DNA of 64,000 nt from Streptomyces sp. NRRL S-340 (GCF_000720185.1 NZ_JOIY01000037.1:1-64000); one strand, 5' to 3'. Counted from the stretch's first letter, positions 9,077 to 18,690 are shown. The notes: generated from the letters alone by a model not told the origin. A program made the numbers and translations.

Positions 9077-9341
9077 CACCACCGCCGCGGCGGCGGCACC
9101 GGCCGGCACCGCCCCGGCACGATCCCCACCGCACCGCCACCCGAGGCCGGGACCGCTTACCGCCGGACGATCCCGGCCGTCCGCCGGCCGCTCCCGCCGG
9201 GTCAACACGGTGGCCCGGAGTTCACCCGCCCTGACCAGACCGGGCGGACGCGCACGGGGTGGTGTAGGGCACAATGCGCAGTCGGCGTAGGGGTGTTGTC
9301 CGCAGGGCGGCTGCGGGTTCCGGGGAAGGCGGGCGTCGGGC

Positions 9342-10625
9342 GTGGCGGTGCAGGAAGCGAGAGACGGCGCGGGATCGGGGGCGCACGCCCACGGGGGCGG
9401 CTGCACCTGCGGGGACTGTCCGCACGGGGCGCGAGCGGGACACCGGCAGGCCGTGGCCGCGTTCCTCCTCAAACGGGACGAGTTCGCCGCGGGGCAGGGG
9501 CTGCCGGCGGCCGTGGCCCACTCCGTGTCGGCCTCCCGGCAGTGGGTGTCGGAGGAACTGACGCAGTCCGCCGAACTCGTCGCCGCCCGCCGCCGGGCCG
9601 AGGGCGACGCATGGCTGGTACGGCTGTGGCGCTGGACGGCGTACACGGTCTGGGCCGCGGTGGTCGTACTGCTTCTGGTGCAGGCGCTCACCGCGATCGG
9701 GGCGGGCTGGAGCACCGCCCGTACGGCGGGCCTGCTGGCGGCGGTGACCGTGGCCGCGGCGCTGACGGCCGCCTCCTGGTTCCACCGGGCGCGCGGCGGC
9801 GCGCTGGCACCGGTCATCGGTGAGGACAACAGACTCTCCACCTCCCGTTCGGTCGCCGCGTCGTGGGTGCTGTTCGTGGCGTACGCGGTGCTGGTGCTGG
9901 TCGGCCGGCTGGCGGCCGCCTCCGACCACGCGGAACGCGATGCCCTCATCTCGGGCCTGGAACTCGCCCGGGGCGCCGGCGCGGTCACCGTGCTCGCCGT
10001 GGTGTGCGGGATCGCCGTGCTGGTCCGGCGGGTGGTCGGGCTGCGGGTCCTGGGCCAGCGGCTGCAGAAGGTACGTGCGGACCGGCCGCGCTCGGCCGAC
10101 CTGCTGACCGACGACGCGGGACGCGGCGCCTTCGCGGACATCCAGTACGTCCTGATCAACGCCGTCGCCCTGGTCTTCGCCGCGGTGCGGCTGGCCAGAC
10201 GGCCCGATCAGCTGCCCGACCTGCCCTGGGGGCTGGCGGTGGTGACGCTGGTGTCCGCCGCGACCTACCTGGCGGGCAAATACGCGGAAGGCGGGCGCCC
10301 GGTGATCCTCTCGGTGGTCCGGGCCCGGGAGGCCGGCGACCTGGACGCGCCGGTCCGCACCGGTGACGACATCGAGATCCGCGGCGCCGGATTCGTCCCA
10401 CCGGGCGCGCAGGGCGCCGACCGGCTGTCGCGGATGGTGGTCCGCATCGGCGCGGTCAATGTCCACGTGCCCCTGGTGCCCGTCACCGGAGGGTTCAGCA
10501 ACCCGACGGACACGGTGCTGACCGTGCCGGTCCCCGCGGACGTGGAGCCGGGCCGCGTCGAGGTGCAACTGGTGACCGCGGCGGGCGTGGAGACCAACCG
10601 GTACGCGATCGACGTGACGGAGTGA
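9342..10625 (+). CDS. Uncharacterised multi-pass membrane protein with a C-terminal beta-rich domain
   Basis: I do not recognise this 427-residue protein as a named family. The N terminus holds CTCGDC in a Gly/His-rich stretch, a possible metal site. Six hydrophobic segments follow, roughly residues 95-310. The last 110 residues are soluble and beta-rich, with GAGF and PGRVEVQLVTAAGV patterns resembling an IPT/TIG-like or immunoglobulin-like fold. The start is GTG with GGGGAAGG twelve bases upstream; an in-frame GTG at 9348 is also possible. It stands alone, followed 252 bases later by a DoxX-type gene. Confidence 0.7.
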   Translation: MAVQEARDGAGSGAHAHGGGCTCGDCPHGARAGHRQAVAAFLLKRDEFAAGQGLPAAVAHSVSASRQWVSEELTQSAELVAARRRAEGDAWLVRLWRWTAYTVWAAVVVLLLVQALTAIGAGWSTARTAGLLAAVTVAAALTAASWFHRARGGALAPVIGEDNRLSTSRSVAASWVLFVAYAVLVLVGRLAAASDHAERDALISGLELARGAGAVTVLAVVCGIAVLVRRVVGLRVLGQRLQKVRADRPRSADLLTDDAGRGAFADIQYVLINAVALVFAAVRLARRPDQLPDLPWGLAVVTLVSAATYLAGKYAEGGRPVILSVVRAREAGDLDAPVRTGDDIEIRGAGFVPPGAQGADRLSRMVVRIGAVNVHVPLVPVTGGFSNPTDTVLTVPVPADVEPGRVEVQLVTAAGVETNRYAIDVTE

Positions 10626-10877
10626 CCGGGGCGCCCGGGTGACCGAAGGCCTCGCGGTGACCGCCCTGTCGCCGTGCGGGCGGCGTCGGGCGCGCACGTC
10701 GGCCGGGGGAGCGGGACCGAACACCGAGGGGTGAGGTGCCCGGGGCCAACCGGACGCCGAATCCATACGGACGCCGCAAAAAAGCCCGGCCGGGGTGAGC
10801 GCCTCCTTTCTCGCACACGTATGGTCTGTCGAGGGGTGAACGGCAGTGCGGTGAGAGGCGAGAGGCGGCTGGTAACG

Positions 10878-11408
10878 ATGACTCACAGCCTTCGTACGGA
10901 CATGCGGACCTCGTACCTCGACCGGCGCGGCACCTGGCGGGACACCGCCGGCCGCTACGCCCTCCTTCCTCTCCGTCTCTTCCTGGGCGTCACCTTCGTC
11001 TACGCGGGCCTGGACAAACTCACCGACAGCGCCTTCATGAGGGCCGCCGGGCCCGGTTCGCTCGGTGACACGATGCGCGCGGTCCGCGGCTCCTCCGCCA
11101 TCCCGGCCCTCGTCGACCTGGCCCTGAAGAACCCGGTCGGCTTCGGCTACGCCATCGCCCTCGGCGAACTCGCCGTCGGCATCGGCATCCTGCTCGGTGT
11201 GCTGGGCCGCCTGGCCGCACTCGGCGGTGCGCTCATCTCCCTCAGCCTGTGGCTCACGGTCAGCTGGGCCACCACCCCCTACTACTACGGCAACGACCTC
11301 GCCTACCTCATGGCCTGGATCCCCCTCGTCCTCGCCGGCACCCCCGTGTTCTCCCTGGACGCCGTCCTGCCGAGGCGACGACGCCGGGGCTTCGGGAACT
11401 ACCGTTAG
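10878..11408 (+). CDS. DoxX-family membrane protein
   Basis: The 176-residue protein has the four-helix DoxX pattern, beginning with RLFLGVTFVYAGLDKLTD and ending PVFSLDAVLPRRRRR. DoxX proteins are associated with quinone-linked redox or thiol stress membrane complexes; the precise role here is unknown. A longer frame starts at 10674, but the ATG at 10878 sits just before the conserved part, with purine-rich GAGAGGCGAGAGGCGG upstream. It converges with the small membrane gene at 11479. Confidence 0.82.
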   Translation: MTHSLRTDMRTSYLDRRGTWRDTAGRYALLPLRLFLGVTFVYAGLDKLTDSAFMRAAGPGSLGDTMRAVRGSSAIPALVDLALKNPVGFGYAIALGELAVGIGILLGVLGRLAALGGALISLSLWLTVSWATTPYYYGNDLAYLMAWIPLVLAGTPVFSLDAVLPRRRRRGFGNYR

Positions 11409-11478
11409 GGCCTCTCGCCCGGATCATGCCGGGCTCGCGGGGCCCCTGATCCGGCCTGATCCGAACGGAAGACCCTGG

Positions 11479-11703
11479 CTAGGCCCTGTCGAAGTCCGGG
11501 CCGCGCGGTGTTCTGCGGCGGCGTACGGACCGGTTGACCAGCGCCACCGCGCCCGCCAGGCAGAGGCCGCCCACCACGACGGGCACGGCCACGAACCACG
11601 GCGTCTTCCAGAAACCGCCCGCGTCTCCGGCGTAGGCGACGGCCGCTCCGATCAGACAGACGCCTGCCACCAGCTTCCCGGGCTGGAACTCATGAAGCAG
11701 CAC
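11479..11703 (-). CDS. Small two-helix membrane protein
   Basis: This is a 74-residue protein with two hydrophobic helices (about residues 11-29 and 36-56) and a basic tail RSVRRRRTPRG. The ATG lies inside the end of the upstream PspC gene, a 14-base overlap that implies translational coupling. Function unknown; the overlap suggests it works with the PspC/LiaF-like protein. Confidence 0.75.
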   Translation of the reverse strand: MLLHEFQPGKLVAGVCLIGAAVAYAGDAGGFWKTPWFVAVPVVVGGLCLAGAVALVNRSVRRRRTPRGPDFDRA

Positions 11704-13408
11704 GGCTCACCTCCGCCTGTCCCACACCCACGTGCAGATCGAGATCGACTGTCCCCGCGCTCTTGCCGCCCGCTGCAGGCACCAGCGTGACCTGCTGGTG
11801 TCTGCCCGGGGCCACGTCCACGTCCTGCGAGCCGTCGCCCGGCAACTGGATGTCGCCGACGCCCACGTCGATGTTCGCCCGCAGGGTCACGTCCGGCGGG
11901 AGGACGACCCGGAGCCGCCCCACGCCCACGTCGGCCCGCGTCGTCACCGTCCGGCCGTGGCCCGGACGTATTCGCGTCAGGTCGAGGGTGCCCTCGCCGG
12001 TGCCCAGGTCGTACTTCGGGCGGACCTCCGTCACCGCGGCCGGTTTCCAGGTCGCGTGCGACCAGTGGGCGGTGACGTTGCCGGGCAGCCCCGTGGAGGC
12101 GGCGAGGAGCGCCGCGGTGACGACGGCCAGCAGGACCGAGCCGGCGCCGGTCCTCCCGAGGAACGCGCTGACCGCGATGCCCAGTCCGAAGACGCCGAGC
12201 GCGCAGGCCAGCCCGGTCTGCAGGCTGATGCCCAGTGTGTGGTCGCCCCAGGTCAGGCGCGTACCGAGGGCCCCGGCCACCACGGCGAGCAGGAAGACCC
12301 AGCCGCCGATCCGGCGAGGACCCCGCGGCCGGGGCGGTTGCGGGCGGGGCGGGCGCGCGGTCTCTCTTCCGCGTCCGCCCCGGCTGATGTTCACGGCCGC
12401 CGCGACGTCCCGGTCGCGTGTGTCCCGCGGACCCCACAGGTAGCCGGTTCCGCCGACGTGGGTGCCGTCCTTGACGATCGGCTCCCGCCACCAGGACGGG
12501 TAGGAGGCGGGGACCGGGGGCGCCTTGGCCTCCGGCGGCGCGTCGGCGGCGGCCTGGACGGCCAGGGGGTCGGGATCGGCGGAGCCGCGGTGCTGCGACC
12601 AGTACCCCGCCCCCGCGAGGAGCAGGGAGAGAACGACGGCGAAGCTGAGCACGTCGCCGTTGGTCAGCATCGAGAGGAACACCCCGCAGCCGACCAGGGC
12701 GAAGAGCACAGCGGCCAGTGCGGGGCCGTCCACACGCCCGGTGAGGAGCTTGCGCACCTCGTTCTCTTCCTCGTCGTCGAACGGCATGAAGAGCCAGGCG
12801 AACCCGTAGAAGATGAGGCCTATGCCGCCCGTGGCGGCGAGCACGGCCAGAGTGATCCGGAAGATCACCGGATCCATGTCGCACCGCCGCCCGAGCCCCG
12901 AGCAGACCCCGGCGAGCACCTTGTGCCGCCGGTCCCGCCGGAACCCCGGCGAGCCGCCCTCGGTGTTTTCCGGGCTCCCGGCGGTCGCGGAGCCCGCCCG
13001 GCCCCCCGCCTCCGGCCCGCCGGCCGCCCCCGCCGTCCCTGTCACGTTCGCCCCTCCGGTCGGGCCGGGCCCGCCGCCCGGCGGCTCCGGTCCTCCGCCT
13101 TCACCTGATGTTCCGCTCGTACGCGGTCGTCCGCCCGCACCCGCTTCGGCGCCTGTACCCGGCTCTTGGCGCGCGCCCGGTGGTTCCTCCGCGCTCGGCT
13201 CTTCACGGGTACTCCGTTCTCCGCGCGCGCCCGGTGGTTCCTGCGCGCCCGGTCGTCCTTCTGTACTCGGCGGGTGCGTCCGCTCGTGCGGGCGCGGTTC
13301 CTCACCCGCACCCGCACCGGGCACGGCGGCTCCGGGCCCCGCGCCCTGGACCGGGCGAGGGCCGGGACCGGGTTCCGGACCCGTCGCGGCGTGCTGGTGA
13401 TTCGTCAT
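11690..13408 (-). CDS. PspC-domain membrane protein with a LiaF-like C terminus
   Basis: The 572-residue protein opens with about 150 residues of Pro/Gly/Glu low complexity. A PspC domain follows (FRRDRRHKVLAGVCSGLGRR... to FMPFDDEEE), then several membrane helices. The C-terminal domain of about 110 residues contains DVGVGRLRVVLPPDV and IDVGVGDIQLPGDG, repeats typical of the LiaF/DUF2154-type envelope-stress sensors. It probably monitors membrane or wall stress and modulates the kinase encoded divergently 244 bases away, which also has a PspC domain. The ATG at 13408 is the last start before the low-complexity part; the frame beyond it is a shadow. Confidence 0.82.
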   Translation of the reverse strand: MTNHQHAATGPEPGPGPRPVQGAGPGAAVPGAGAGEEPRPHERTHPPSTEGRPGAQEPPGARGERSTREEPSAEEPPGARQEPGTGAEAGAGGRPRTSGTSGEGGGPEPPGGGPGPTGGANVTGTAGAAGGPEAGGRAGSATAGSPENTEGGSPGFRRDRRHKVLAGVCSGLGRRCDMDPVIFRITLAVLAATGGIGLIFYGFAWLFMPFDDEEENEVRKLLTGRVDGPALAAVLFALVGCGVFLSMLTNGDVLSFAVVLSLLLAGAGYWSQHRGSADPDPLAVQAAADAPPEAKAPPVPASYPSWWREPIVKDGTHVGGTGYLWGPRDTRDRDVAAAVNISRGGRGRETARPPRPQPPRPRGPRRIGGWVFLLAVVAGALGTRLTWGDHTLGISLQTGLACALGVFGLGIAVSAFLGRTGAGSVLLAVVTAALLAASTGLPGNVTAHWSHATWKPAAVTEVRPKYDLGTGEGTLDLTRIRPGHGRTVTTRADVGVGRLRVVLPPDVTLRANIDVGVGDIQLPGDGSQDVDVAPGRHQQVTLVPAAGGKSAGTVDLDLHVGVGQAEVSRAAS

Positions 13409-13652
13409 GCGTCCATGGTGACGGGCGCGCCGCCGCCGCGGCAGTCGGGAAGACCCTGGCAGAACCCTGATTCGCCCCTGAGCCCCGCCCGGGATGCGTT
13501 CGACGGGCCGGCGCGGAGTCCCGGTACGACCCGCCCGGCGTCCGGCCCCGAAGCCCGTTCCCGGGCCGCCCCGGCAAGGGGCGGGAAGATCAGGGGAGTC
13601 TCGGGGGCGGACCCTGATGCCTCCGTCCGGCGGGCATGTGACCATCGTTGGC

Positions 13653-14942
13653 ATGCCGGAAGCCGCAGCCCTGCCCCTCGACGACCCGCGGCCGCCGCGC
13701 AAGCTCTACCGCAGCAGCGACGGACGCTGGCTCGGCGGAGTGGCGCGGGGCCTCGCCGGGCATCTCGGGCTGCCCGTGGTCTGGGTGCGGCTGGTCTTCG
13801 CCGGACTGTTCATGGCCGACGGACTCGGCGCACTGCTGTACGCGGCCTTCTGGTTCTTCGTCCCTCTCGGGGTCGGCGGCGTCGGCGGCCAGAGACCGCC
13901 GTCCCTCGTCACGACGGAGACCTCGCCGGACGGCCGCCGCAGGATCGTCACCCGCAGACCGGACAAGGGCCAGCTCGTCGCCCTGCTGCTCATGGTCGTG
14001 GTGGCGTCGGTCTTCGTCGGCAGCGTGAATCTGGGCGGCGGTGCGAAGATCTACCTCCTGCCGGCCGTCCTCGTCGCCGCGGGCGTCGCCCTGGTCTGGC
14101 GCCAGGCGGACAACGCGCGGCGGGCCCGCTGGGTCGAGGTCGGCCGCCGCCGCCGTACGCTCACGCTGCTGCGCGCCGGTGCCGGCGTCCTGCTGGTCAC
14201 CGCGGGTGTCTCCGCCATCTTCGTCCTGCAGGGATCCGCCGCCCATCTCGGCTCCGTCCTCCAGGCGGGCCTCGCCGTCCTCGTCGGCATCACCCTGCTC
14301 GCCGGTCCGTACCTGGTCCGGATGACCCAGGACCTCTCCGAGGAGCGGCTGATGCGCATCCGTGCGCAGGAGCGTGCCGAGGTCGCCGCCCATGTCCACG
14401 ACTCTGTGCTGCACACCCTGACCCTGATCCAGCGCAACGCGGAGAACGCGGGCGAGGTGCGCCGGCTCGCCCGCGCCCAGGAGCGCGACCTGCGCGCCTG
14501 GCTCTACAACCCGGAGGGCAACGGCAAGGACGAGGACGACGAGCCGGCGACCCTGGCGGAAGCCGTGAGGCGCAACGCCGCTGAGGTGGAGGACAAGCAC
14601 GGCGTGCCCATAGAGGTGGTCGTGGTCGGCGACTGCCCGCTCGACGAGCGCGTCGGCGCCCAGATGCAGGCCGCGAGGGAAGCCATGGTGAACGCCGCCA
14701 AGTACGGTGGCGAGGGCGGCGCCGTACAGGTGTACGCCGAAGTCGAGGGCAGGACGGTCTTCGTGTCCGTCCGTGACCGGGGGCCCGGGTTCGATCTCGA
14801 CGCGATACCCACCGACCGCATGGGTGTCAGAGAATCGATCATCGGCCGCATGGAGCGCAACGGGGGAACGGCCCGGTTGCGCGCGGTGCCGGACGGCGGC
14901 ACGGAGGTCGAGCTGGAGATGGAGAGGGCGGAGAACACGTGA
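13653..14942 (+). CDS. Membrane histidine kinase with N-terminal PspC domain
   Basis: This is a 429-residue sensor kinase of the NarL/LiaS type. Residues 15-80 form a PspC domain (KLYRSSDGRWLGGVARGLAG). Further membrane segments follow, then the HisKA_3 dimerisation helix with the phosphorylated His in VAAHVHDSVLHTL. The ATPase domain shows the N-box around AAREAMVNAAKYG and G-boxes in DRGPGF and GMGV-like GVRESIIGRM. Its stop overlaps the response regulator start (TGATG). Divergence from another PspC gene suggests a LiaFSR-like envelope-stress circuit in which the PspC parts sense or interact with each other (inference). Confidence 0.9.
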   Translation: MPEAAALPLDDPRPPRKLYRSSDGRWLGGVARGLAGHLGLPVVWVRLVFAGLFMADGLGALLYAAFWFFVPLGVGGVGGQRPPSLVTTETSPDGRRRIVTRRPDKGQLVALLLMVVVASVFVGSVNLGGGAKIYLLPAVLVAAGVALVWRQADNARRARWVEVGRRRRTLTLLRAGAGVLLVTAGVSAIFVLQGSAAHLGSVLQAGLAVLVGITLLAGPYLVRMTQDLSEERLMRIRAQERAEVAAHVHDSVLHTLTLIQRNAENAGEVRRLARAQERDLRAWLYNPEGNGKDEDDEPATLAEAVRRNAAEVEDKHGVPIEVVVVGDCPLDERVGAQMQAAREAMVNAAKYGGEGGAVQVYAEVEGRTVFVSVRDRGPGFDLDAIPTDRMGVRESIIGRMERNGGTARLRAVPDGGTEVELEMERAENT

Positions 14943-15673
14943 TGAGCGACCCGACCGAGGCGAACGGCACGGCGGCAGCGGACAGCGCGGAGGCGGCCGA
15001 GGCCGCGGGCGGGCGGCGCGTGCGCGTGGTCCTCGTCGACGACCACCGCATGTTCCGTACGGGGGTCCAGGCCGAGATCGGGCGGACCGACGAGACCGGT
15101 GTCGAGGTCGTCGGCGAGGCGCCGGACGTCGACCAGGCGGTCGAGGTCATCACCGAGACCCGTCCGGAGGTGGTCCTCCTCGACGTCCACCTCCCGGGCG
15201 GCGGCGGGGTCGAGGTGCTGCGCCGCTGTGCCGCGCTGATGGCGGACACCGAGCGTCCCGTCCGCTTCCTCGCGCTGTCCGTGTCGGACGCGGCGGAGGA
15301 CGTGATCGGGGTGATCCGCGGCGGGGCCCGCGGATACGTGACGAAGACGATCACCGGCTCCGACCTCATCGACTCGATCTTCCGGGTGCAGGAGGGCGAC
15401 GCCGTCTTCTCCCCGCGGCTGGCCGGGTTCGTCCTGGACGCGTTCGCCTCCACCGACGCCCCGCCGGTCGACGAGGACCTGGACCGCCTCACCCAGCGCG
15501 AGCGTGAGGTGCTGAGGCTCATCGCCCGGGGATACGCCTACAAGGAGATCGCCAAGCAGCTCTTCATCTCCGTCAAGACGGTGGAGTCCCATGTTTCGGC
15601 GGTGCTGCGCAAGCTGCAGCTGTCCAACCGGCACGAGCTGACCCGCTGGGCCACGGCCCGCCGTCTGGTCTGA
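14942..15673 (+). CDS. NarL/LuxR-family response regulator
   Basis: The 243-residue protein has a receiver domain (residues about 25-150; phosphoacceptor Asp81 in VVLLDVHLPG; Lys in YVTKTITG) and a LuxR-type helix-turn-helix (REREVLRLIARGYAYKEIAKQ, ISVKTVESHV). It is the partner of the upstream kinase: the ATG overlaps the kinase stop, and a GTG three bases earlier is an alternative. The first 25 residues are Ala/Glu-rich. It probably controls envelope-stress genes, including the divergent PspC operon. Confidence 0.93.
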   Translation: MSDPTEANGTAAADSAEAAEAAGGRRVRVVLVDDHRMFRTGVQAEIGRTDETGVEVVGEAPDVDQAVEVITETRPEVVLLDVHLPGGGGVEVLRRCAALMADTERPVRFLALSVSDAAEDVIGVIRGGARGYVTKTITGSDLIDSIFRVQEGDAVFSPRLAGFVLDAFASTDAPPVDEDLDRLTQREREVLRLIARGYAYKEIAKQLFISVKTVESHVSAVLRKLQLSNRHELTRWATARRLV

Positions 15674-15703
15674 CCTGGCGCGGGCCGCGGGCAGACCCCG
15701 CCC

Positions 15704-16792
15704 TCACGCCACCCGCGTAGCCCCCGCGAACGGCATCTGGTCGATGGGCGCCAGCCGGACCGGCGCCGACGGGTTCGGGGCGTGGATCATCTGCCCCTGG
15801 CCCACGTAGATGCCGACATGGCTGATCCCGGAGTAGAAGAACACCAGGTCACCGGGGCGCAGCGCGGAGCGGGAGACCCGACGGCCGGCGCCGATCTGGG
15901 CGTAGGTGGTGCGGGGGAGCGCGATGCCGGCGGAGCGGTAGGCCGCCTGGACCAGGCCGGAGCAGTCGAAGGCGTCGGGCCCGGTGGCGCCCCACACATA
16001 GGGGCTGCCGAGTTTCTGGTAGGCGTAGGCGACGGCCGCCGCCGCCCGGGAGGCGGGGGCTCCGGCCGCGGGGGCCGCATCAGGTCCCGGAGCGCCGAGC
16101 GCGACCCGGGCGCCGGCCGTGGACCGGGACGCCCGCCCCGCGGCCGGGTCCTCGCCGATCGCCAGGCGCTGCGGCGGGGTGAGCCGGGCCAGCAGCCGCC
16201 TGGCCTCGTCCAGTTTCGTGTTGATCGTCTTCTTGTGCCGCCGCAGTTCCGCCTGGCGTGAGCGGAGCGAGGCCAGCTCGGTGCGTGCCGCCCCGCGCAC
16301 CTGGTCGAGCCTCCTCAGCTCCCGGTGCACCCCGGCCACGGCCGCGGTCTGGCGGGCACCCGCCCGCTCCGCCAGTTCGGCGCCTTCCAGGTAGTGCCGG
16401 GGATCGTCGGAGAGCAGGAACTGGACGGTGGGGTCGATTCCGCCGTTCCGGTACTGCTCCGCGGCGATCGAGCCCAGGGCGTCACGCGCCGCGTTGAGCC
16501 TGGCCTGCCCGCGAGCCGCCTCGTCGCCCAGGGTCCGCAGCCGTTTCCCGGCCGCGTCCGCCTGCTCCCGGGCGCCGTCGTACTTCTCGGTGGCGGCCTC
16601 CGCCTCCTGGTACAGCCGGTCCACCCGGGCCCTGACCTGCTCGGGTGCCGGCTGCGGTGCGGCATGTCCGGTGCCGTCGAAGACCGTGGCCGTCGCCGCG
16701 CCCGCGAGGACGAGGGTGAGGGCCGTACGGGCCGTGCTGCCGCTGAGTGAGCGTTGTCGGGGCTTGCGGTGCGAGGCCACGTGGACCGTCAC
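15704..16792 (-). CDS. Secreted NlpC/P60 peptidoglycan endopeptidase
   Basis: The 362-residue protein has a signal sequence (TARTALTLVLAGAATATVF), a coiled coil of about 180 residues, a short linker, and a C-terminal NlpC/P60 domain. The catalytic Cys is in DAFDCSGLVQ, and the two His are in ISHVGIYVG and MIHAPN. It should cut stem-peptide bonds in peptidoglycan, with the coiled coil acting as a brake or partner surface as in RipA-type proteins. The GTG start has GAAGGGA upstream. The 5' region is long, but I could not match it to the c-di-AMP riboswitch that precedes some Streptomyces wall hydrolases. Confidence 0.9.
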   Translation of the reverse strand: MTVHVASHRKPRQRSLSGSTARTALTLVLAGAATATVFDGTGHAAPQPAPEQVRARVDRLYQEAEAATEKYDGAREQADAAGKRLRTLGDEAARGQARLNAARDALGSIAAEQYRNGGIDPTVQFLLSDDPRHYLEGAELAERAGARQTAAVAGVHRELRRLDQVRGAARTELASLRSRQAELRRHKKTINTKLDEARRLLARLTPPQRLAIGEDPAAGRASRSTAGARVALGAPGPDAAPAAGAPASRAAAAVAYAYQKLGSPYVWGATGPDAFDCSGLVQAAYRSAGIALPRTTYAQIGAGRRVSRSALRPGDLVFFYSGISHVGIYVGQGQMIHAPNPSAPVRLAPIDQMPFAGATRVA

Positions 16793-17341
16793 GTCCCTTC
16801 GTCCGGCCGGCCGTGGAGGCGGGCTCTGCGCGTCCGGCGGCGGCCCGCACAGGGGAACGGTCCGCCGCCGGACTTCTTGGCGGTGGTGCCCGGCTGCCGC
16901 CCCCAGGCCCTGCCGTCACCTCCCCGTCTGCCTCGGGACGCGGTGCACGCATTCTCGGGGCGGACGAGGGCCATGGGACGACGGGACCCGGCCCGGACGG
17001 CGGTGGGGAGCCGGTCACCTGGGGAAGGACGCTAGGACCCCCCGTGCCGCGGGAGTGACAGGTTGTACGGAACTGCCGTGACTGGACCGACCCGCGACCG
17101 GAAGTGACCGCGAGCGCCACCCGACAGCATCGTCTTCACGGAGAGCGATGACCGATGTGCCGGTTCCGAGGCAGAGGGGACCGGCAGGTGCTATGTCCCG
17201 CATATATGCACACCGGCCGACCGCCCAGGCCGGTCCGTGACCGCGCGTCCCCGCGATCGTGCGCCCCCGAGACCCCCGGGATGTGCCGGTGGCCGGGCCG
17301 GTGTCCGGCGGCTCCGAGGCCTCTCGTTAGGCTCCGGCCTC
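16793..17341. other. Non-coding gap between divergent NlpC/P60 and a small membrane gene
   Basis: No protein-coding frame is convincing in these 549 bases. They must hold the promoter and leader of the NlpC/P60 gene. For the rightward gene at 17342, TAGGCT at 17328-17333 lies eight bases before the ATG and could give a near-leaderless transcript, though no -35 is clear. Confidence 0.4.
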
Positions 17342-17695
17342 ATGGACGTACTCATCCATCTCTTCGTCGGCCTGCACATCATCGGGATCGCCGCGCTGCT
17401 CGGCGGCTTCCTCACCCAGATGAAGGCGATGGGCCGGGGCACAGCCCGGTTCGTGCCCGGCATGCTGCACGGCGCACTGACCATGCTGGTCACCGGCATC
17501 GTCCTGGTCGGCCTCAACCAGGCCGACGACCATCACGTCAACACCGTCAAGATCGGCCTGAAACTGGCGCTGCTGATCGTGATCCTCGGCCTCGTCTACG
17601 TCAAGCGCGACGACGAGAAGGTGGACAAGAGCATGTTCGGGCTGGTCGGCCTGCTGACCATGGCGAACATCTTCATCGCGGTGCTGTGGACCTGA
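17342..17695 (+). CDS. Four-helix integral membrane protein
   Basis: The 117-residue protein has four hydrophobic helices: LIHLFVGLHIIGIAALLGG, LTMLVTGIVLVGL, LALLIVILGLVYV and FGLVGLLTMANIFIAVLW. A basic loop KRDDEKVDK lies between the last two. I cannot name a function. The ATG has no ribosome site, but a -10-like TAGGCT sits eight bases upstream. It converges with the next gene. Confidence 0.78.
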   Translation: MDVLIHLFVGLHIIGIAALLGGFLTQMKAMGRGTARFVPGMLHGALTMLVTGIVLVGLNQADDHHVNTVKIGLKLALLIVILGLVYVKRDDEKVDKSMFGLVGLLTMANIFIAVLWT

Positions 17696-17718
17696 GCACC
17701 CCCGCCGGGGCGTGAGGC

Positions 17719-18690
17719 TCAGGCCGCAGCGCCCCTGAGTTCGGCGCGCGCCTCCGCGACCGCCCCCGCCGCGACGGCCAGCCACGCCGCCACCGCGACC
17801 CAGACCAGCACCTCCCCGAGCCCCCTGAACTCGGGGACGTGCAGGGCGGCGGCGACCGAGAGCGCCGCCGTGGCCGTCATGCCCAGCGGGAAGACGGTCG
17901 ACCAGCGGCGCACGTCGTAACGCAGCCGGGGCCGTACCACCTCCGCCACGAGCAGGACGGCGTACCAGGCGAGATCGAGCACCAGCAGCCCGAGGGTGAC
18001 GGTGTGCAGGACGCCGTGGTCGTCGTCGTTCCACAGATAGCGCCCCGCGCCCTGCGCGCCGATCAGCTTCGCCCCGGCGACCGCGGAGATCGCCAGCGCA
18101 CCGCCCGCGACCCAGTGGTCGCCATGCCCCTCGAACACCTGTCGCAGATCGAAACGGGACAGGGCGAACAGGTAGAGCACCAGGCCCAGCCAGAAGAAGA
18201 CGAGCGCCGTGTGCGCGAGCCAGGCCGTGGACTGCGCCCGGGCCAGCGACGCGCCGAGCACGGCGAGCCCCTCCGTGGCCACGCAGCACAGGAAGACGGC
18301 CCCCGGCATGGGCCGCCGGGAGTTGCGGACGACCCGCCAGAGCAGCCACGGCCACAGCACCACGGCCAGTGCGAGCAGCGCCTCGGCGAGCGGCTGCCAC
18401 CCCAGGTTCGAGAAGCGCGTGCCCAGCACCGCGGTCGCGGCGACACCGGTGAGCGCCGCCGGCGTCCCCGCCTCGGCCGCCCAGCGCGTCCGTTCGCGCG
18501 TCAGCCGCAGGACGAAGTCCGCGGCCAGGGCCAGCCAGGCGACGCAGGCCACGGCGAGGACGGCGAGGGACAGCACCTCGTGGCCCGTCAGCTGCAGTCC
18601 GATCGACACGATGCCGCAGGCCATCACGGCGGCCCCGGCCGCGGGCGGACGCTGGGCCAGCCAGGCGCGCAGAGGTGAGGAGACGGGCAT
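17719..18690 (-). CDS. TDT-family (tellurite-resistance/C4-dicarboxylate transporter-like) membrane protein
   Basis: This is a 323-residue protein with about ten membrane helices. The first helix region PAAGAAVMACGIVSIGL resembles the TDT signature, and RFDLRQVFEGHGDHWVAGGALAIS resembles the central loop of that family. Homologues export dicarboxylates or act as anion channels, but the substrate cannot be assigned. The frame upstream to 21324 is only the antisense shadow of the helicase gene. The ATG at 18690 was chosen because the first helix begins just after it. Confidence 0.7.
   Translation of the reverse strand: MPVSSPLRAWLAQRPPAAGAAVMACGIVSIGLQLTGHEVLSLAVLAVACVAWLALAADFVLRLTRERTRWAAEAGTPAALTGVAATAVLGTRFSNLGWQPLAEALLALAVVLWPWLLWRVVRNSRRPMPGAVFLCCVATEGLAVLGASLARAQSTAWLAHTALVFFWLGLVLYLFALSRFDLRQVFEGHGDHWVAGGALAISAVAGAKLIGAQGAGRYLWNDDDHGVLHTVTLGLLVLDLAWYAVLLVAEVVRPRLRYDVRRWSTVFPLGMTATAALSVAAALHVPEFRGLGEVLVWVAVAAWLAVAAGAVAEARAELRGAAA

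Noticed and set aside
6059..10159. Open frame of 1366 codons on the minus strand
   Set aside because: It is antisense to guaA and neighbours, Arg/Gly/Asp-rich with no domain, and arises from GC-rich third positions. Only the PPOX-family gene at 7651-8124, in another frame, is real there.
10784..10800. A6 tract with GCCCGGCCGGGGT as a minus-strand terminator
   Set aside because: The palindrome leaves almost no loop, and no minus-strand gene ends there.
16793..17150. c-di-AMP (ydaO) riboswitch upstream of the NlpC/P60 gene
   Set aside because: Expected from known Streptomyces wall-hydrolase leaders, but I could not find the conserved core segments. A covariance-model search would settle it.
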